This document shows positions 33,200 to 41,532 of a DNA stretch of 64,000 bases, in pieces; within the stretch, counting starts at the first letter, position 1; every line of letters starts with the position of its first letter. A program made the translations under genes and the position numbers. A model generated the notes under the pieces. The model was not told the origin of the DNA and did no database searches. It saw only the letters and a list, made by a program, of their open reading frames with translations. Source of the DNA: Streptoalloteichus tenebrarius (GTDB lineage: Bacteria > Actinomycetota > Actinomycetes > Mycobacteriales > Pseudonocardiaceae); assembly GCF_024171885.1 (NCBI RefSeq), contig NZ_JAMTCP010000003.1, positions 124,001-188,000 on the forward strand, given 5' to 3'.

Positions 33200-33538
33200 T
33201 CAGTGGTGGGAAACCCAGTAGGTCTCGACGAACCAGTCGGTGGCCGATGTCGGGCCAGGACACCAGGCGACGGAGTCCTCGGAGCCGGCGTGCCTCCACG
33301 GTCCGGTGTAGTACTCGCCGTCGGTGCAACGTACGACCGCGCGGTAGTCGTACCTGGTTCCGCCGCAGTAGGCCCAGGAGCCGACTTCCCGGTGGTGGGA
33401 GTGGGAACGGTCGGAGTAGACGAACCCTCCTCGGCATTCCGAGGGGTGGTCTCCTCCTGCGAGCGCCGGGCCGGCGCCCAGCAGACCGGTCACGGCTCCC
33501 ACGGCGGCCACGACCAGAAAGCGCCACGAAGACCGCAT
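33200..33538 (-). CDS. Small secreted cysteine-containing protein, function unknown
   Basis: The protein is 112 residues from the ATG at 33538 behind GGAGGG. It starts with a 27-residue signal peptide (basic start, hydrophobic core, ending in ALA). The mature part of about 85 residues has four cysteines (ECRGG, YCGG, RCTDG, WCPG) and is rich in Tyr, Trp, His and Ser, typical of small extracellular disulfide-bonded proteins. It ends in WVSHH. I do not recognise a family. Expression after secretion stress or during development is possible but not shown. Confidence 0.65.
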   Translation of the reverse strand: MRSSWRFLVVAAVGAVTGLLGAGPALAGGDHPSECRGGFVYSDRSHSHHREVGSWAYCGGTRYDYRAVVRCTDGEYYTGPWRHAGSEDSVAWCPGPTSATDWFVETYWVSHH

Positions 33539-33754
33539 GACGGGGCCCTCCAACTTCTTCCGGTGGGACGGGAAACGCGTTCGCCCCACACGCTCCGCCC
33601 GACCCACCCGTCTGGGCAACCTTCCTGCCACCATCGGGTGTCCTGTTTTCACGGCCTGTGAAAGTGTGCTTCTGGAACGGAACGACTTCTGTTTCCCCCA
33701 CGACCGTTCGGGCACTGATGTGAGTGCTCATTGTTGCCCGTGCCAGCATTCAGC

Positions 33755-33900
33755 CAGTACCAGGGCCGGTGCCAGCACGATGCTCGATCGCTTGGCGCGC
33801 AAGGACTTCGTGCGCCGGGAACCGGGACGTGGACGCGCAGGCCAGGCGCCTGCTGTTCGCCGTGATCCTCGTGTGGACGCCGACCCGCTTCTGCGCGCTC
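33755..33900 (+). pseudogene. Possible MarR-family regulator fragment
   Basis: A short stretch reads STMLDRLARKDFVRREP, then, after a one-base shift, DVDAQARRLLFAVI. This matches the recognition helix and wing of MarR proteins (S.MLDRLerkG.VrR.p..D.Rarr). There is no upstream or downstream continuation. It lies near the complete MarR/MFS module (34006-35797), so it may be a duplicate relic. The evidence is thin. Confidence 0.35.
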
Positions 33901-33931
33901 GCGATGCTCACCAGAATTGACCAGAGACGCC

Positions 33932-33985
33932 GACCGCCCCCGACCGGACGGCGTGAGGGTTCACGTCGGCTGGTCGGGGGCGGTC
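33932..33985 (-). terminator. Strong hairpin after the MFS transporter gene
   Basis: A perfect 14-bp inverted repeat (GACCGCCCCCGACC and GGTCGGGGGCGGTC) flanks a 26-base loop that can pair further. It starts 20 bases after the transporter stop, so it is a likely transcription terminator. Confidence 0.7.
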
Positions 33986-34005
33986 AGTACGAGGTTCTTC
34001 CGCGA

Positions 34006-35202
34006 TCAGACGTTGACGCGCTCCTGCTCGCCCGTGCCGTCCGCGCCGGACCCGCGGGCGGCGTTGCGTTCCAGAACGGCCGAGACGACGGCGAGCACCA
34101 GGGCGGACCCGGCCAGCACCGCGCCGACCCAGTTGGGCGCGGTGTAGCCGAAGCCGGCGGCGATGACGATCCCGCCGAGCCAGGCCGAGAGCGCGTTGCC
34201 GAGGTTGAACGCGCCGATGTTGAGCGCCGAGGCGAGCGTCGGCGCGCCCGCCGCCTGGTCGAGGACGCGCTTCTGCAACGGCGGGACGGTCGCGAAGCCG
34301 AGTGCCCCGATCAGGGCGATGGTGACCGCGGACGCGATCTTGTTGTGCGCGGTGAGCGTGAACAGCGCCAGCACGACGGCCAGACCGCCCAGCGACACGT
34401 ACAGCATGGGCATCAGGGCGCGGTCGGCGAAGCGCCCGCCGACCAGGTTGCCGCCGACCATGCCCAGTCCGAACAGGACCAGCAGCCAGGTGACGGAGGT
34501 GTCGGCGAACCCGGCGACGTCGGTCATCATCGGCGCGATGTAGGTGATGGCGGCGAAGACCCCGCCGAAGCCGAGGACGGTCATCGCCATCGCGAGCAGC
34601 ACCTGGACGTTGCGCAGGGCGGCCAGCTCGTGGCGGACCCTGACGCCCTCGGCCCGCGGCTGTTCCGGCACCAGCCAGGCGACGCCGAGCAGGCCCACCA
34701 CGCCGAGCACGGCGATGAGCAGGAAGGTGACGCGCCAGCCGATCGCCTGGCCGACGAGCGTGCCCAGCGGGACGCCGACGACGTTGGCGACCGTGAGGCC
34801 GGTGAACATCATCGCGATCGCCCCGGCCCGCTTCTGGGGCGCGACCAGGTCGGCCGCGACCACCGAGCCGATGCCGAAGAAGGAGCCGTGGGCCAGCGAG
34901 GCGACGAGCCGGCCGGCGAGCATCACGCCGAACACCGGGGCGAGGGCGGAGAGCGCGTTGCCCACGACGAACAGGCCCATGAGCAGCATCAACATGCGCT
35001 TCCGGGAGACGCGGGTGCCGAGGACGGTCATCAGCGGCGCGCCGACGACGACGCCGAGGGCGTACCCGGTGACCAGGTAGCCGGCGGTGGGGATGGAGAC
35101 GGCGTAGTCGGCCGCGACCTGGGGCAGCAGGCCCATGATCACGAACTCGGTGGTGCCGATTCCGAAGGCCCCGATGGCGAGGGCCAGGAGCGCGAGAGGC
35201 AT
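34006..35202 (-). CDS. MFS transporter, DHA1 family (AraJ/Cmr-like efflux)
   Basis: The protein is 398 residues with twelve predicted membrane helices and an ATG at 35202. The family motif A is seen after helix 2 (GTRVSRKRMLML), and helix 4 carries AHGSFFGIGS. The start (GAFGIGTTEFVIMGLLP) is the hallmark of the AraJ/YdhP-type DHA1 group exporting small aromatic compounds, sugars or chloramphenicol-like drugs. Transcription is divergent from the MarR regulator at 35342, with palindromic sites between them. The substrate cannot be inferred. Confidence 0.85.
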   Translation of the reverse strand: MPLALLALAIGAFGIGTTEFVIMGLLPQVAADYAVSIPTAGYLVTGYALGVVVGAPLMTVLGTRVSRKRMLMLLMGLFVVGNALSALAPVFGVMLAGRLVASLAHGSFFGIGSVVAADLVAPQKRAGAIAMMFTGLTVANVVGVPLGTLVGQAIGWRVTFLLIAVLGVVGLLGVAWLVPEQPRAEGVRVRHELAALRNVQVLLAMAMTVLGFGGVFAAITYIAPMMTDVAGFADTSVTWLLVLFGLGMVGGNLVGGRFADRALMPMLYVSLGGLAVVLALFTLTAHNKIASAVTIALIGALGFATVPPLQKRVLDQAAGAPTLASALNIGAFNLGNALSAWLGGIVIAAGFGYTAPNWVGAVLAGSALVLAVVSAVLERNAARGSGADGTGEQERVNV

Positions 35203-35268
35203 CGAGGAGGACCCTTAGTGATTGCTGGAGCGGGTTACAGGTGAAGACAATAGTTGCACACGCGGATA

Positions 35269-35276
35269 CTTGCAAG
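35269..35276. promoter_or_regulatory. Short palindrome in the MFS/MarR divergent promoter
   Basis: CTTGCAAG is an 8-bp palindrome with a related half-site (AGTTGCA) 16 bp to the left. It lies in the middle of the 139-bp divergent region and is a likely MarR operator. The site is AT-richer than its surroundings, consistent with promoter DNA. Confidence 0.4.
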
Positions 35277-35341
35277 CGCCGGCTATCGCGGGTGTGCAGT
35301 ATCCTGGTCGAGTCGCCGCCCGCCGCGCAGCAGGAGGAGCC

Positions 35342-35797
35342 ATGACCACCACGGACGCCGCGCCCACCGGGCTCGCCCAGGGCTGGTGCGCCCTGTCCCT
35401 GCTGCACAACCGGATCGAGGCACACGTCGAACGCGCCCTCCAGGCGCGGCACGGCCTGAGCGTGCGCGAGTACTCCCTGCTCAACGTGCTCAGCCGCCAG
35501 CACTCGGGTGACGGAGGCCACCTGCGGATGTCCCAGGTCGCCGACGCGGTGGTGCTCAGCCAGAGCGCGACCACCCGCCTGGTCTCCCGGCTGGAGGACA
35601 GAGGGTTGCTCTCCCGCTACCTGTGCCCGACCGACCGCCGAGGCATCTACACCGACGTCACCGAGGCCGGACTGCGGCTGCTCACCGAGGCCCGCCCGAC
35701 GAACGAGGCCGCGCTGCGCGAGGCCCTCGACCAGGAGGCCAGGAACCCCGAACTCGCGCCGCTGGTCAGGGCCGTCGAGTCACTGACCACCGAGTGA
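35342..35797 (+). CDS. MarR-family transcriptional regulator
   Basis: The protein is 151 residues from the ATG at 35342 behind AGGAGG. The winged helix spans residues 55-115: LRMSQVADAVVLSQSATTRLVSRLEDRGLL, with wing CPTDRRGIYTDVTEAG. The N- and C-terminal helices form the dimer interface. MarR proteins of this layout repress a divergent efflux gene until a small phenolic or drug-like ligand binds; here that is the MFS gene at 34006. No cysteine redox pair is evident. Confidence 0.85.
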   Translation: MTTTDAAPTGLAQGWCALSLLHNRIEAHVERALQARHGLSVREYSLLNVLSRQHSGDGGHLRMSQVADAVVLSQSATTRLVSRLEDRGLLSRYLCPTDRRGIYTDVTEAGLRLLTEARPTNEAALREALDQEARNPELAPLVRAVESLTTE

Positions 35798-35801
35798 CCC
35801 T

Positions 35802-35907
35802 CAGGAGGTCTCGCGGGCGGTCAGCGGACGGTCAGGAGGTCTCGCGGGCGGTCAGCGGACGGTCAGGAGGTCTCGCGGGCGGTCAGCGGACGGTCAGGAG
35901 GTCTCGC
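35802..35907. repeat. 31-bp direct tandem repeat, three full copies plus a partial one
   Basis: The unit begins CAGGAGGTCTCGCGGGCGGT and is 31 bp long. Copies lie at 35802-35832, 35833-35863 and 35864-35894, and 35895-35907 is a 13-bp part copy. It starts just after the MarR stop and runs into the decayed response regulator gene, whose in-frame end would overlap the last copy. Copies are identical, so the expansion is recent. Confidence 0.9.
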
Positions 35908-36560
35908 ACAGGTACGTCAGCACCGCCAGCACCCGGCGGTGGACGCCGGGGGCGACGGCCAGGCCGAGCTTGTCGAACACCGAGCTTGTCGAACACGGTG
36001 CCGATGCGCTGGGCCACGGCCGCCTCGCTCACCGTCAGGCTCGCGGCGATCGCCCCGTTGCTCTGACCCCTGCGCCATCAGGTCCACCACCCGCCGTTCG
36101 CGTTCGGTGAGCCGCGCCAGGGCGGGCCGCTCCCGGTTCCGCGCGAGTAGCTGCCGCACCACCTGCGGGTCGATGACCGTGCCACCGGCCGCGACCCTGC
36201 CGCACCGCGCGGGCCAGGTCTCCACGTCGCTGGCCCGGTCCTTGAGCAGGTACCCGACACTGGCGGACTCCGCGCCGAGCAGCTCTGCGGTGTACGTCTG
36301 CTCGACGTACTGGCTGAGAACCAGTACCGGCAGGTCGGGCTGTTCCGGACGCGGCTCCAACGCCGCGCGCAGCCCCTCGTCGCTGTTGCCAGGAGGCATC
36401 CGAACCTGGGTGATCTTCGGGTCCTGCGCCAACTTCCGCGTCGCGGCCACCAGTTCCACGGCGGCGCCCACCCGCGCGACCACCTCGCGGCCGTGGAACT
36501 CCAGGATGCGCGCCAAGCCCTCCCGCACCAGCACGACGTCCTCGGCCAGCACGATGCAGG
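35908..36560 (-). pseudogene. Decayed NarL-family response regulator
   Basis: The frame from about 36552 reads a receiver domain (VLAEDVVLVREGLARIL, then GYLLKDR and GGTVIDPQVV) but the phosphoacceptor Asp of the VD.RMPP motif is lost (TQVRMPPGNSDEGL). After LTERERRVVDLMAQG a single extra base shifts the frame; the LuxR helices continue intact in another frame (QSNGAIAASLTVSEAAVAQR, then VFDKLG). A 16-bp tandem duplication (35963-35994, CGAGCTTGTCGAACAC twice) breaks the last helix again. With three lesions it is a pseudogene. Upstream sequence retains pieces of a partner gene. Confidence 0.75.
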
Positions 36561-36573
36561 CCGGTCACGACAC

Positions 36574-37035
36574 GACCTCGCTCTGGACGCTCACCCGCGG
36601 CACCGTCGGTCCGCCGTGCGGGCTGGCCAGTGCCGCGCGGCACGCTGACCGTGCGCCTGAAGGTCGAGCGGGGACGGTGGCGCCGGGAGGTGTGTCCACC
36701 CGGGACAAGGCTGGGCGCCGTGTCCGGCCAGCGGGAGGACGGCAGCCGGCGTACCGGCCGCAGCGCCATTGCCGAGGCGGTGACGGACGACACCAGCGTC
36801 ACAGCCAGATGGCCCGTGACGATGGTGAGCAGCGAACCCAGGGCAGGGTGAGAGAAATCGTCAGCCCCACGTCGCGGAGCATCCACCAGAGCCCGCTGAC
36901 GGACACCACGAACGCCGCCGTGCCCATCGCGACACCGGTCGCGATCCCCATGCCTTCCCAGAGGGTCATGCGCAGAACCGAGGGCGGAGTGATGTCGCGC
37001 CAGGGATCACCCCCACCCCCTGCGCGATCCACAGT
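36574..37035 (-). pseudogene. Possible remnant of a membrane sensor gene paired with the decayed regulator
   Basis: Starting at a GTG at 37032 a frame reads DPWRDITPPSVLRMTLWEG, then a hydrophobic helix (GIATGVAMGTAAFVVSVSGL) and WWMLRDVGL. It shifts near 36860 to a second frame with another hydrophobic stretch (GSLLTIVTGHLAVTLVSSVT). The remaining sequence up to the regulator is arginine-rich and has no kinase ATPase motif. Two membrane spans next to a response regulator suggest an eroded sensor kinase, but that is inference. Confidence 0.35.
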
Positions 37036-37110
37036 GGACTGTCCTCTGGGGACGCTCGCGACGCCTTCCCGTCCGTGAGCCCCGACCCCCGCCCTCGGCG
37101 CGCTCGTCCG

Positions 37111-37821
37111 TCACTCCGCGGTCGAAGCCAGGTCCCGTTCGGCCTCCTTCAGGTCCTTGGCGGTGTCGATCGCCCGCCAGTAGCCGTCGATCGGGTACGC
37201 CGCCAGGCGCCGCGCCCTGGCCAGCTCGGGGAACGTGGAGCGCTCGTGGTCCCCCACGTCCGGCAGGAGATCCACGATCTCGGGCGAGAAGACGTAGATC
37301 CCGGCGTTGACGAAGTAGGGCGAGGGCGGGGCCTCCACGAAGTCGGTCACCCTGCCCAGCTCGTCCACGTCGACCACGCCCCACGGGATGCGCGGGCGCG
37401 CCAACGCCAGCGTGGCGACCGCGCCGCGCTCGGCGTGGTGGGCGGCCATCCGTTCCAGCGAGAACCGCGTCCAGACGTCGCCGTTGGTGGCGAACCAGGG
37501 CTGCCCGGGAAACGGGAGACGGCGGGCGGCGAACTTGAACGCCCCACCCCGGCCGAGGGGCTCCTTCTCCACCACCGTCTCCACCACCAGTGGTTGGGGC
37601 CGGGAGGTCAGGTGCTCGACCAGGACCTCCGACAGGTACCCGGCGGAGACCACCGCGTGCTCGACCCCGGCGGCGGCGAGCCAGTCGATCTGGTGGTCGA
37701 TGAGGCACCTGCCCCCGACCTCGACCATGGGTTTCGGGCGGTGGTCGGTGTAGGGGCGGAGGCGGGTGCCCTGTCCCCCGGCAAGGATCACGGCCTGGCG
37801 AACGCGCGCGTCATGTGCCAC
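37111..37821 (-). CDS. NDP-sugar nucleotidyltransferase (NTP_transferase family)
   Basis: The protein is 236 residues from a GTG at 37821 behind GGGTGCGGGG; longer starts lack a site. The nucleotide loop is VILAGGQGTRLRPYTDHRPKPMVEVGG at residues 9-35. The Asp of ATNGDVW binds metal, and FVEAPPSPYFVNAGIYVFSP is the sugar-phosphate region. Such enzymes make NDP-sugars (glucose-1-phosphate or heptose/mannose phosphate type) for cell-envelope glycans or natural products. No glycan operon is adjacent, so the sugar cannot be told. Confidence 0.85.
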   Translation of the reverse strand: MAHDARVRQAVILAGGQGTRLRPYTDHRPKPMVEVGGRCLIDHQIDWLAAAGVEHAVVSAGYLSEVLVEHLTSRPQPLVVETVVEKEPLGRGGAFKFAARRLPFPGQPWFATNGDVWTRFSLERMAAHHAERGAVATLALARPRIPWGVVDVDELGRVTDFVEAPPSPYFVNAGIYVFSPEIVDLLPDVGDHERSTFPELARARRLAAYPIDGYWRAIDTAKDLKEAERDLASTAE

Positions 37822-37944
37822 GACCCCGCACCCTAGTGACCATCCGACCACTTTCTGTAACCTGCGGGCTGGGCACGGTCCGCCTCACGGGACTGTCAGC
37901 ACGCCCCGCTCAATCTTGCGTGCCGCGAATACCTGCGCATCCCG

Positions 37945-37960
37945 CAAGTTTTGTAACTTG
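37945..37960. promoter_or_regulatory. Palindrome upstream of the TetR C-terminal fragment
   Basis: CAAGTT TTGT AACTTG is a 6-bp perfect dyad with a 4-base centre, 12 bp before the GTG at 37972. It resembles a TetR-type operator. It may have served the complete ancestor of the fragment downstream. Confidence 0.4.
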
Positions 37961-37971
37961 AGCGCGCCGGC

Positions 37972-38295
37972 GTGCTCACCTTCTCCAACGACCGGCTGCT
38001 CCCCATCGACCTGGCGGTCCGGGACTGGGCGCGGCGCGACGAGGCGGTCGCCGCGCGTCTCCGCAGGGTGGACGAGCGACGCATGGCGCTGCTCCACGAG
38101 ACGATCAGCACGTTCTGCGCCGACCCCGACGAGGTCGAGGCCCGCGCGCTGCTCGCCTTCTGCGCGGCCATCCGCCAGCACTTCCTCGTCGCCCACCACG
38201 GCGAGCGCACCAGGGTCCAGGTGCTCCGCCGCGCCGCCGACCTGCTCCTCAACCGCCCCGCCAACCAGGAGAGCACTACCCGCGAACAGGCCTGA
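37972..38295 (+). CDS. TetR-family C-terminal domain, lacking the DNA-binding part
   Basis: The frame gives 107 residues from a GTG at 37972. The sequence is the ligand-binding half of a TetR regulator: LAVRDWARRDEAVAARLRRV, then DERRMALLHE, CADPDEVEARALLAFCAAI. There is no helix-turn-helix upstream in any frame between 37852 and 37971. It is therefore probably a 5'-truncated gene, although a free-standing ligand domain is possible. It converges on lysS with a 20-bp overlap at its 3' end. Confidence 0.5.
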   Translation: MLTFSNDRLLPIDLAVRDWARRDEAVAARLRRVDERRMALLHETISTFCADPDEVEARALLAFCAAIRQHFLVAHHGERTRVQVLRRAADLLLNRPANQESTTREQA

Positions 38296-39778
38296 CCATC
38301 GGGAACAGGATCGTCTCGCGGATGGGGAGGCCGGTGAACGCCATCAGCAGCCGGTCGATCCCGAGCCCCACGCCCACCACCGGGGGCATCGCGTACTCCA
38401 AGGCGTCGAGGAAGTCCTCATCCAGACTCATCGCCTCGGGGTCCCCGCCGGCCGCGAGCAACGACTGCTCGGTGAGTCGCCGCCGCTGTTCGATCGGGTC
38501 CGTCAGCTCCGAGAAGCACGTCCCCAGCTCCATCCCGAACCCGATCAGATCCCACTTCTCGGCCAGCGCCGGGTTCTCCCGGTGCGGACGCGCCAGTGGG
38601 GACGTCTCCACCGGGTAGTCCCGCACGAACGTGGGCTGGACGAGGGTGTGCTCCACCAGGTGTTCGAACAGCTCCGTGACCAGTTTTCCCGACCCCCACG
38701 GGGTTTCCCAGTCGAGGCCGACCGCGTCGGCGTGCCGGCGGAGTTCGTCGACCCCCGTGGCGGTGGTGATCTCCTCCCCCAACGCCGCCGACACCGCGCC
38801 GTGCACCGTCACCTGCCGCCAGTCCTCGGCGAGGTCGATCTCCCCGTGGTCGGCCGTGGGGACCACCGTCGTGCCGAGGACGGCGACCGCGGCGTCCCGA
38901 ACGAGCTGCTGCGTGATCAGCACGCCGTCGTCGTAGTCGCCGTACGCCTGGTAGAACTCCAGCATCGTGAACTCGGGGTTGTGCGTGGAGTCCGCGCCCT
39001 CGTTGCGGAAGTTCCGGTTCAGCTCGAACACCCGCTCCAGACCGCCGACCAGGCACCGCTTGAGGTACAGCTCGGGCGCGATCCGCAACGAGAGGTCGAG
39101 GTCGTAGGCGTTGATGTGGGTGGTGAACGGCCGCGCGTTCGCTCCACCGTGGACGGTGTGCAGCATCGGGGTCTCGACCTCCACGAACCCCCGCGCGTAG
39201 AGGCCGGCCCGCAGGGTGCGCAGCAGTTCCGACCGCGCCATCACCACGCGGCGCGCGTCCCTGTTGGTGATCAGATCGAGGTGGCGGCGGCGCACCCGCG
39301 CCTCCGGGTCGGTCAGCCCGAGGTGCTTCTCGGGCAACGGCCGCAGGCACTTCGACGTCAACGCCCAGCGGTCGACCATGATCGACAGCTCACCCCGGCG
39401 CGAGCTGACCACCTCGCCCTCGACGCCCACGTGGTCGCCGAGGTCCACGTCCGACTTCCAGTCGGCCAGCCGCCGCGCGCCCACCCCGTCGAGGGCGAGC
39501 ATCACCTGGATCTCCCCGGAGGCGTCCCTGAGCGTCGCGAAGCACAACCTCCCGCTGTTCCGCGACAACATCACGCGACCGGCGACGGCCACGCGGTCGC
39601 CGGTCGTCGAGTCCGGCGCGAGGCCCTCGTGTTTGGCGCGCACCTCTCCGATCGTCGCCGTCCTGGCGAAGCCCGCCGGGTACGGGTCCACCCCGGACGC
39701 CCGCAGCCGCTCCACCTTGGCCAGGCGCACCCGCACCTGCTCGGGAGCCTCGGGAAGATCACGCGCATCGACCGTCAT
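38276..39778 (-). CDS. lysS: Class II lysyl-tRNA synthetase
   Basis: The protein is 500 residues from the ATG at 39778 (a GTG two codons upstream, 39784, is possible; neither has a strong ribosome site). It has an N-terminal OB-fold (VAVAGRVMLSRNSGRLCFATLRD, residues 64-86). The class II motifs follow: motif 1 ending ETPML, motif 2 FRNEGADSTHNPEFTMLEFY, and motif 3 GVGLGIDRLLMAFTG. It charges tRNA-Lys. Actinomycetes often carry more than one lysS, including a copy linked to natural products or lysyl-lipid synthesis; which one this is cannot be told. Length is normal. Confidence 0.93.
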   Translation of the reverse strand: MTVDARDLPEAPEQVRVRLAKVERLRASGVDPYPAGFARTATIGEVRAKHEGLAPDSTTGDRVAVAGRVMLSRNSGRLCFATLRDASGEIQVMLALDGVGARRLADWKSDVDLGDHVGVEGEVVSSRRGELSIMVDRWALTSKCLRPLPEKHLGLTDPEARVRRRHLDLITNRDARRVVMARSELLRTLRAGLYARGFVEVETPMLHTVHGGANARPFTTHINAYDLDLSLRIAPELYLKRCLVGGLERVFELNRNFRNEGADSTHNPEFTMLEFYQAYGDYDDGVLITQQLVRDAAVAVLGTTVVPTADHGEIDLAEDWRQVTVHGAVSAALGEEITTATGVDELRRHADAVGLDWETPWGSGKLVTELFEHLVEHTLVQPTFVRDYPVETSPLARPHRENPALAEKWDLIGFGMELGTCFSELTDPIEQRRRLTEQSLLAAGGDPEAMSLDEDFLDALEYAMPPVVGVGLGIDRLLMAFTGLPIRETILFPMVRPVRG

Positions 39779-39910
39779 GAACACGGAGAGTAGCGAAGGT
39801 CGGGCCTGGCGATGTCAGGGACACGGGTTCAGCGCGTGATCTTCTGAGTGGCTCGCGCTCGGCAATTGCGTGATGTTGACGGCGCATCAGACGGCGGCGG
39901 GTGGGCGGCC

Positions 39911-40471
39911 TCAGGTCTGACGGTGGCGCTGGTAGTGGCGGGCGACGCGGACGCGGTTGCCGCAACGGGCGGCCGAGCACCAGCGGCGCCGTGGGTGTGC
40001 GGGCAGGAACAACATCACGCAGTCCTCGGCCTCACACTGGCGAACCTTGGTGACCTCCGGGCCGGAGAGCAGTTCGGCGGCGGCTTCGGCGAGCGCGGCC
40101 ACGAGTTGCGCTCCCACCGGCCCGGTGCGCCGGCGGACGGCGTTGGTTGTTCCGTCCCATGTCAGTTCGAGGATCGCGGGTGCGGCGCGTTGGGCCTGGT
40201 TGAGCGCCTGGAGATCAGCCTCGGGCGGCCGGCCACCGTGTCGGGCGAACTCCAGCGCGGTCGCCGTGTGCTGGCGGACGGCGCGCACGGAGGTCAGGTC
40301 CGCGTCGGTGAGTTCGGCCGTGCGCGTCCCCACGTCCGGGAGCCGGTCGGCCTCCAGGGTCACCCAGGCCCTCAGCTCGTCCAGGGTGGTGAGCAGATCA
40401 CCGATCGACGGATGGGTGTTGACCAGGTCCAGGGCCAGCGGCTCTCCGGTCATGGGCACGAGACCACTCAT
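39911..40471 (-). CDS. CGNR zinc-finger (ABATE-domain) regulator
   Basis: The protein is 186 residues from the ATG at 40471. The N-terminal ABATE domain begins with GEPLALDLVNT. The C-terminal zinc finger has the CGNR signature: CEAEDCVMLFLPAHPRRRWC then CGNRVRVARHYQRH. CGNR proteins are DNA-binding regulators, often beside the enzyme they control. It is divergent from the alpha/beta hydrolase at 40556, with an inverted repeat (40474-40506) between them covering both promoters, so it probably represses both. Confidence 0.87.
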   Translation of the reverse strand: MSGLVPMTGEPLALDLVNTHPSIGDLLTTLDELRAWVTLEADRLPDVGTRTAELTDADLTSVRAVRQHTATALEFARHGGRPPEADLQALNQAQRAAPAILELTWDGTTNAVRRRTGPVGAQLVAALAEAAAELLSGPEVTKVRQCEAEDCVMLFLPAHPRRRWCSAARCGNRVRVARHYQRHRQT

Positions 40472-40473
40472 GG

Positions 40474-40506
40474 CCTAATGGTACTTCACGGGGTTGACGC
40501 ATTAGG
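40474..40506. promoter_or_regulatory. Inverted-repeat operator overlapping the hydrolase promoter
   Basis: CCTAATG (40474-40480) and CATTAGG (40500-40506) form a perfect 7-bp dyad with a 19-bp centre. Inside lies TTGACG (40494-40499), a good -35 element for the plus-strand hydrolase. It is a likely CGNR regulator site. Confidence 0.5.
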
Positions 40507-40555
40507 TTGATCGCTGTTAGACCTCGTCCGTCCTCCCCCGTCCAAGGAGTTGGCC

Positions 40556-41428
40556 GTGATCCCTCCGATCGCCCGCACCGCACATCGCCACATCGACGTC
40601 GACGGCGTCCGCGTCTTCTACCGGGAGTCCCTCCCCGAGCGACCCGACGCGCCCGTGCTGCTGCTCCTGCACGGGTTCCCGTCCGCCTCCCACCAGTTCC
40701 GCCGCCTCATCGACGTGCTCGGGTCCCGCTACCGCCTCGTGGCCCCGGACTACCCCGGCTTCGGTCACACGGAGGCGCCGAGCGACTTCGTGTACACGTT
40801 CGACCGCGTCGCCGAGGTCACGCGGGGCTTCGTCGAGCGCCTCGGGCTGGACCGGTTCGTCATGTACGTCTTCGACTACGGCGCGCCGGTCGGCTTCCGC
40901 CTGGCCGAACACCACCCCGAGCGGATCGCGGGCCTGATCGTCCAGAACGGCAACGCCTACGAGGAGGGGCTGTCGGAGGCCGCGCGCGCGTTCGTCGCCC
41001 TGCGACCGGACACCCCGGGCGCCGAGGACGTCGTCCGCGGCCTGATGACGCTCGACGGAACGCGCTCCCAGTACCAGGGCGGCGTCGCCGATCCCGAACT
41101 CCTCACCCCCGACAGTTGGACGCTCGACCAGTACTTCCTCGACCTCCCCGGCCGTCAGAAGGCGCAGGTGGCCCTGGCGCTCGACTACCACACCAACGTC
41201 GAGCGGTACGGCCGGTGGCAGGCGTGGCTGCGCGAGCACACCCCGCCCACGCTGATCACCTGGGGCGGCAACGACGCGTTCTTCCCCGAACCCGGGGCCC
41301 GCGCCTACCTCCGCGACCTGCCCGAGGCCGAACTCCACGTCTTCGACACCGGCCACTTCGCCCTGGAGGAGCACCTGCCCGAGATCGCGCCGCTCGTCGC
41401 CGACTTCCTCGACCGCGTCTGGCACTGA
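40556..41428 (+). CDS. Alpha/beta hydrolase, epoxide hydrolase/haloalkane dehalogenase-like
   Basis: The protein is 290 residues from a GTG at 40556, 6 bp after AAGGAG; a TTG at 40550 is less likely. The oxyanion-hole motif is LLLHGFPSASHQF. The nucleophile elbow is VFDYGAP, where Asp takes the serine place as in epoxide hydrolases and haloalkane dehalogenases. Further motifs are LITWGGNDAFF with the acid and DTGHFALEEH with the catalytic His. Such enzymes detoxify epoxides or halogenated compounds. The divergent CGNR regulator suggests inducible expression. Confidence 0.85.
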   Translation: MIPPIARTAHRHIDVDGVRVFYRESLPERPDAPVLLLLHGFPSASHQFRRLIDVLGSRYRLVAPDYPGFGHTEAPSDFVYTFDRVAEVTRGFVERLGLDRFVMYVFDYGAPVGFRLAEHHPERIAGLIVQNGNAYEEGLSEAARAFVALRPDTPGAEDVVRGLMTLDGTRSQYQGGVADPELLTPDSWTLDQYFLDLPGRQKAQVALALDYHTNVERYGRWQAWLREHTPPTLITWGGNDAFFPEPGARAYLRDLPEAELHVFDTGHFALEEHLPEIAPLVADFLDRVWH

Positions 41429-41463
41429 GGGCGCCGATCGAGGCTGACGATGCTCGGTAATCC

Positions 41464-41494
41464 GGATGGGGCGCGGACGCGCCGCGCCCCATCC
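41464..41494. terminator. Bidirectional terminator between converging genes
   Basis: A perfect 13-bp stem (GGATGGGGCGCGG and CCGCGCCCCATCC) with a 5-base loop lies between the hydrolase stop (41428) and the siderophore reductase stop (41533). The symmetry suits termination from both sides. Confidence 0.8.
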
Positions 41495-41532
41495 CTCCCC
41501 GCCCGGGTCTTCTGTCTACTATGGACAGAGCT

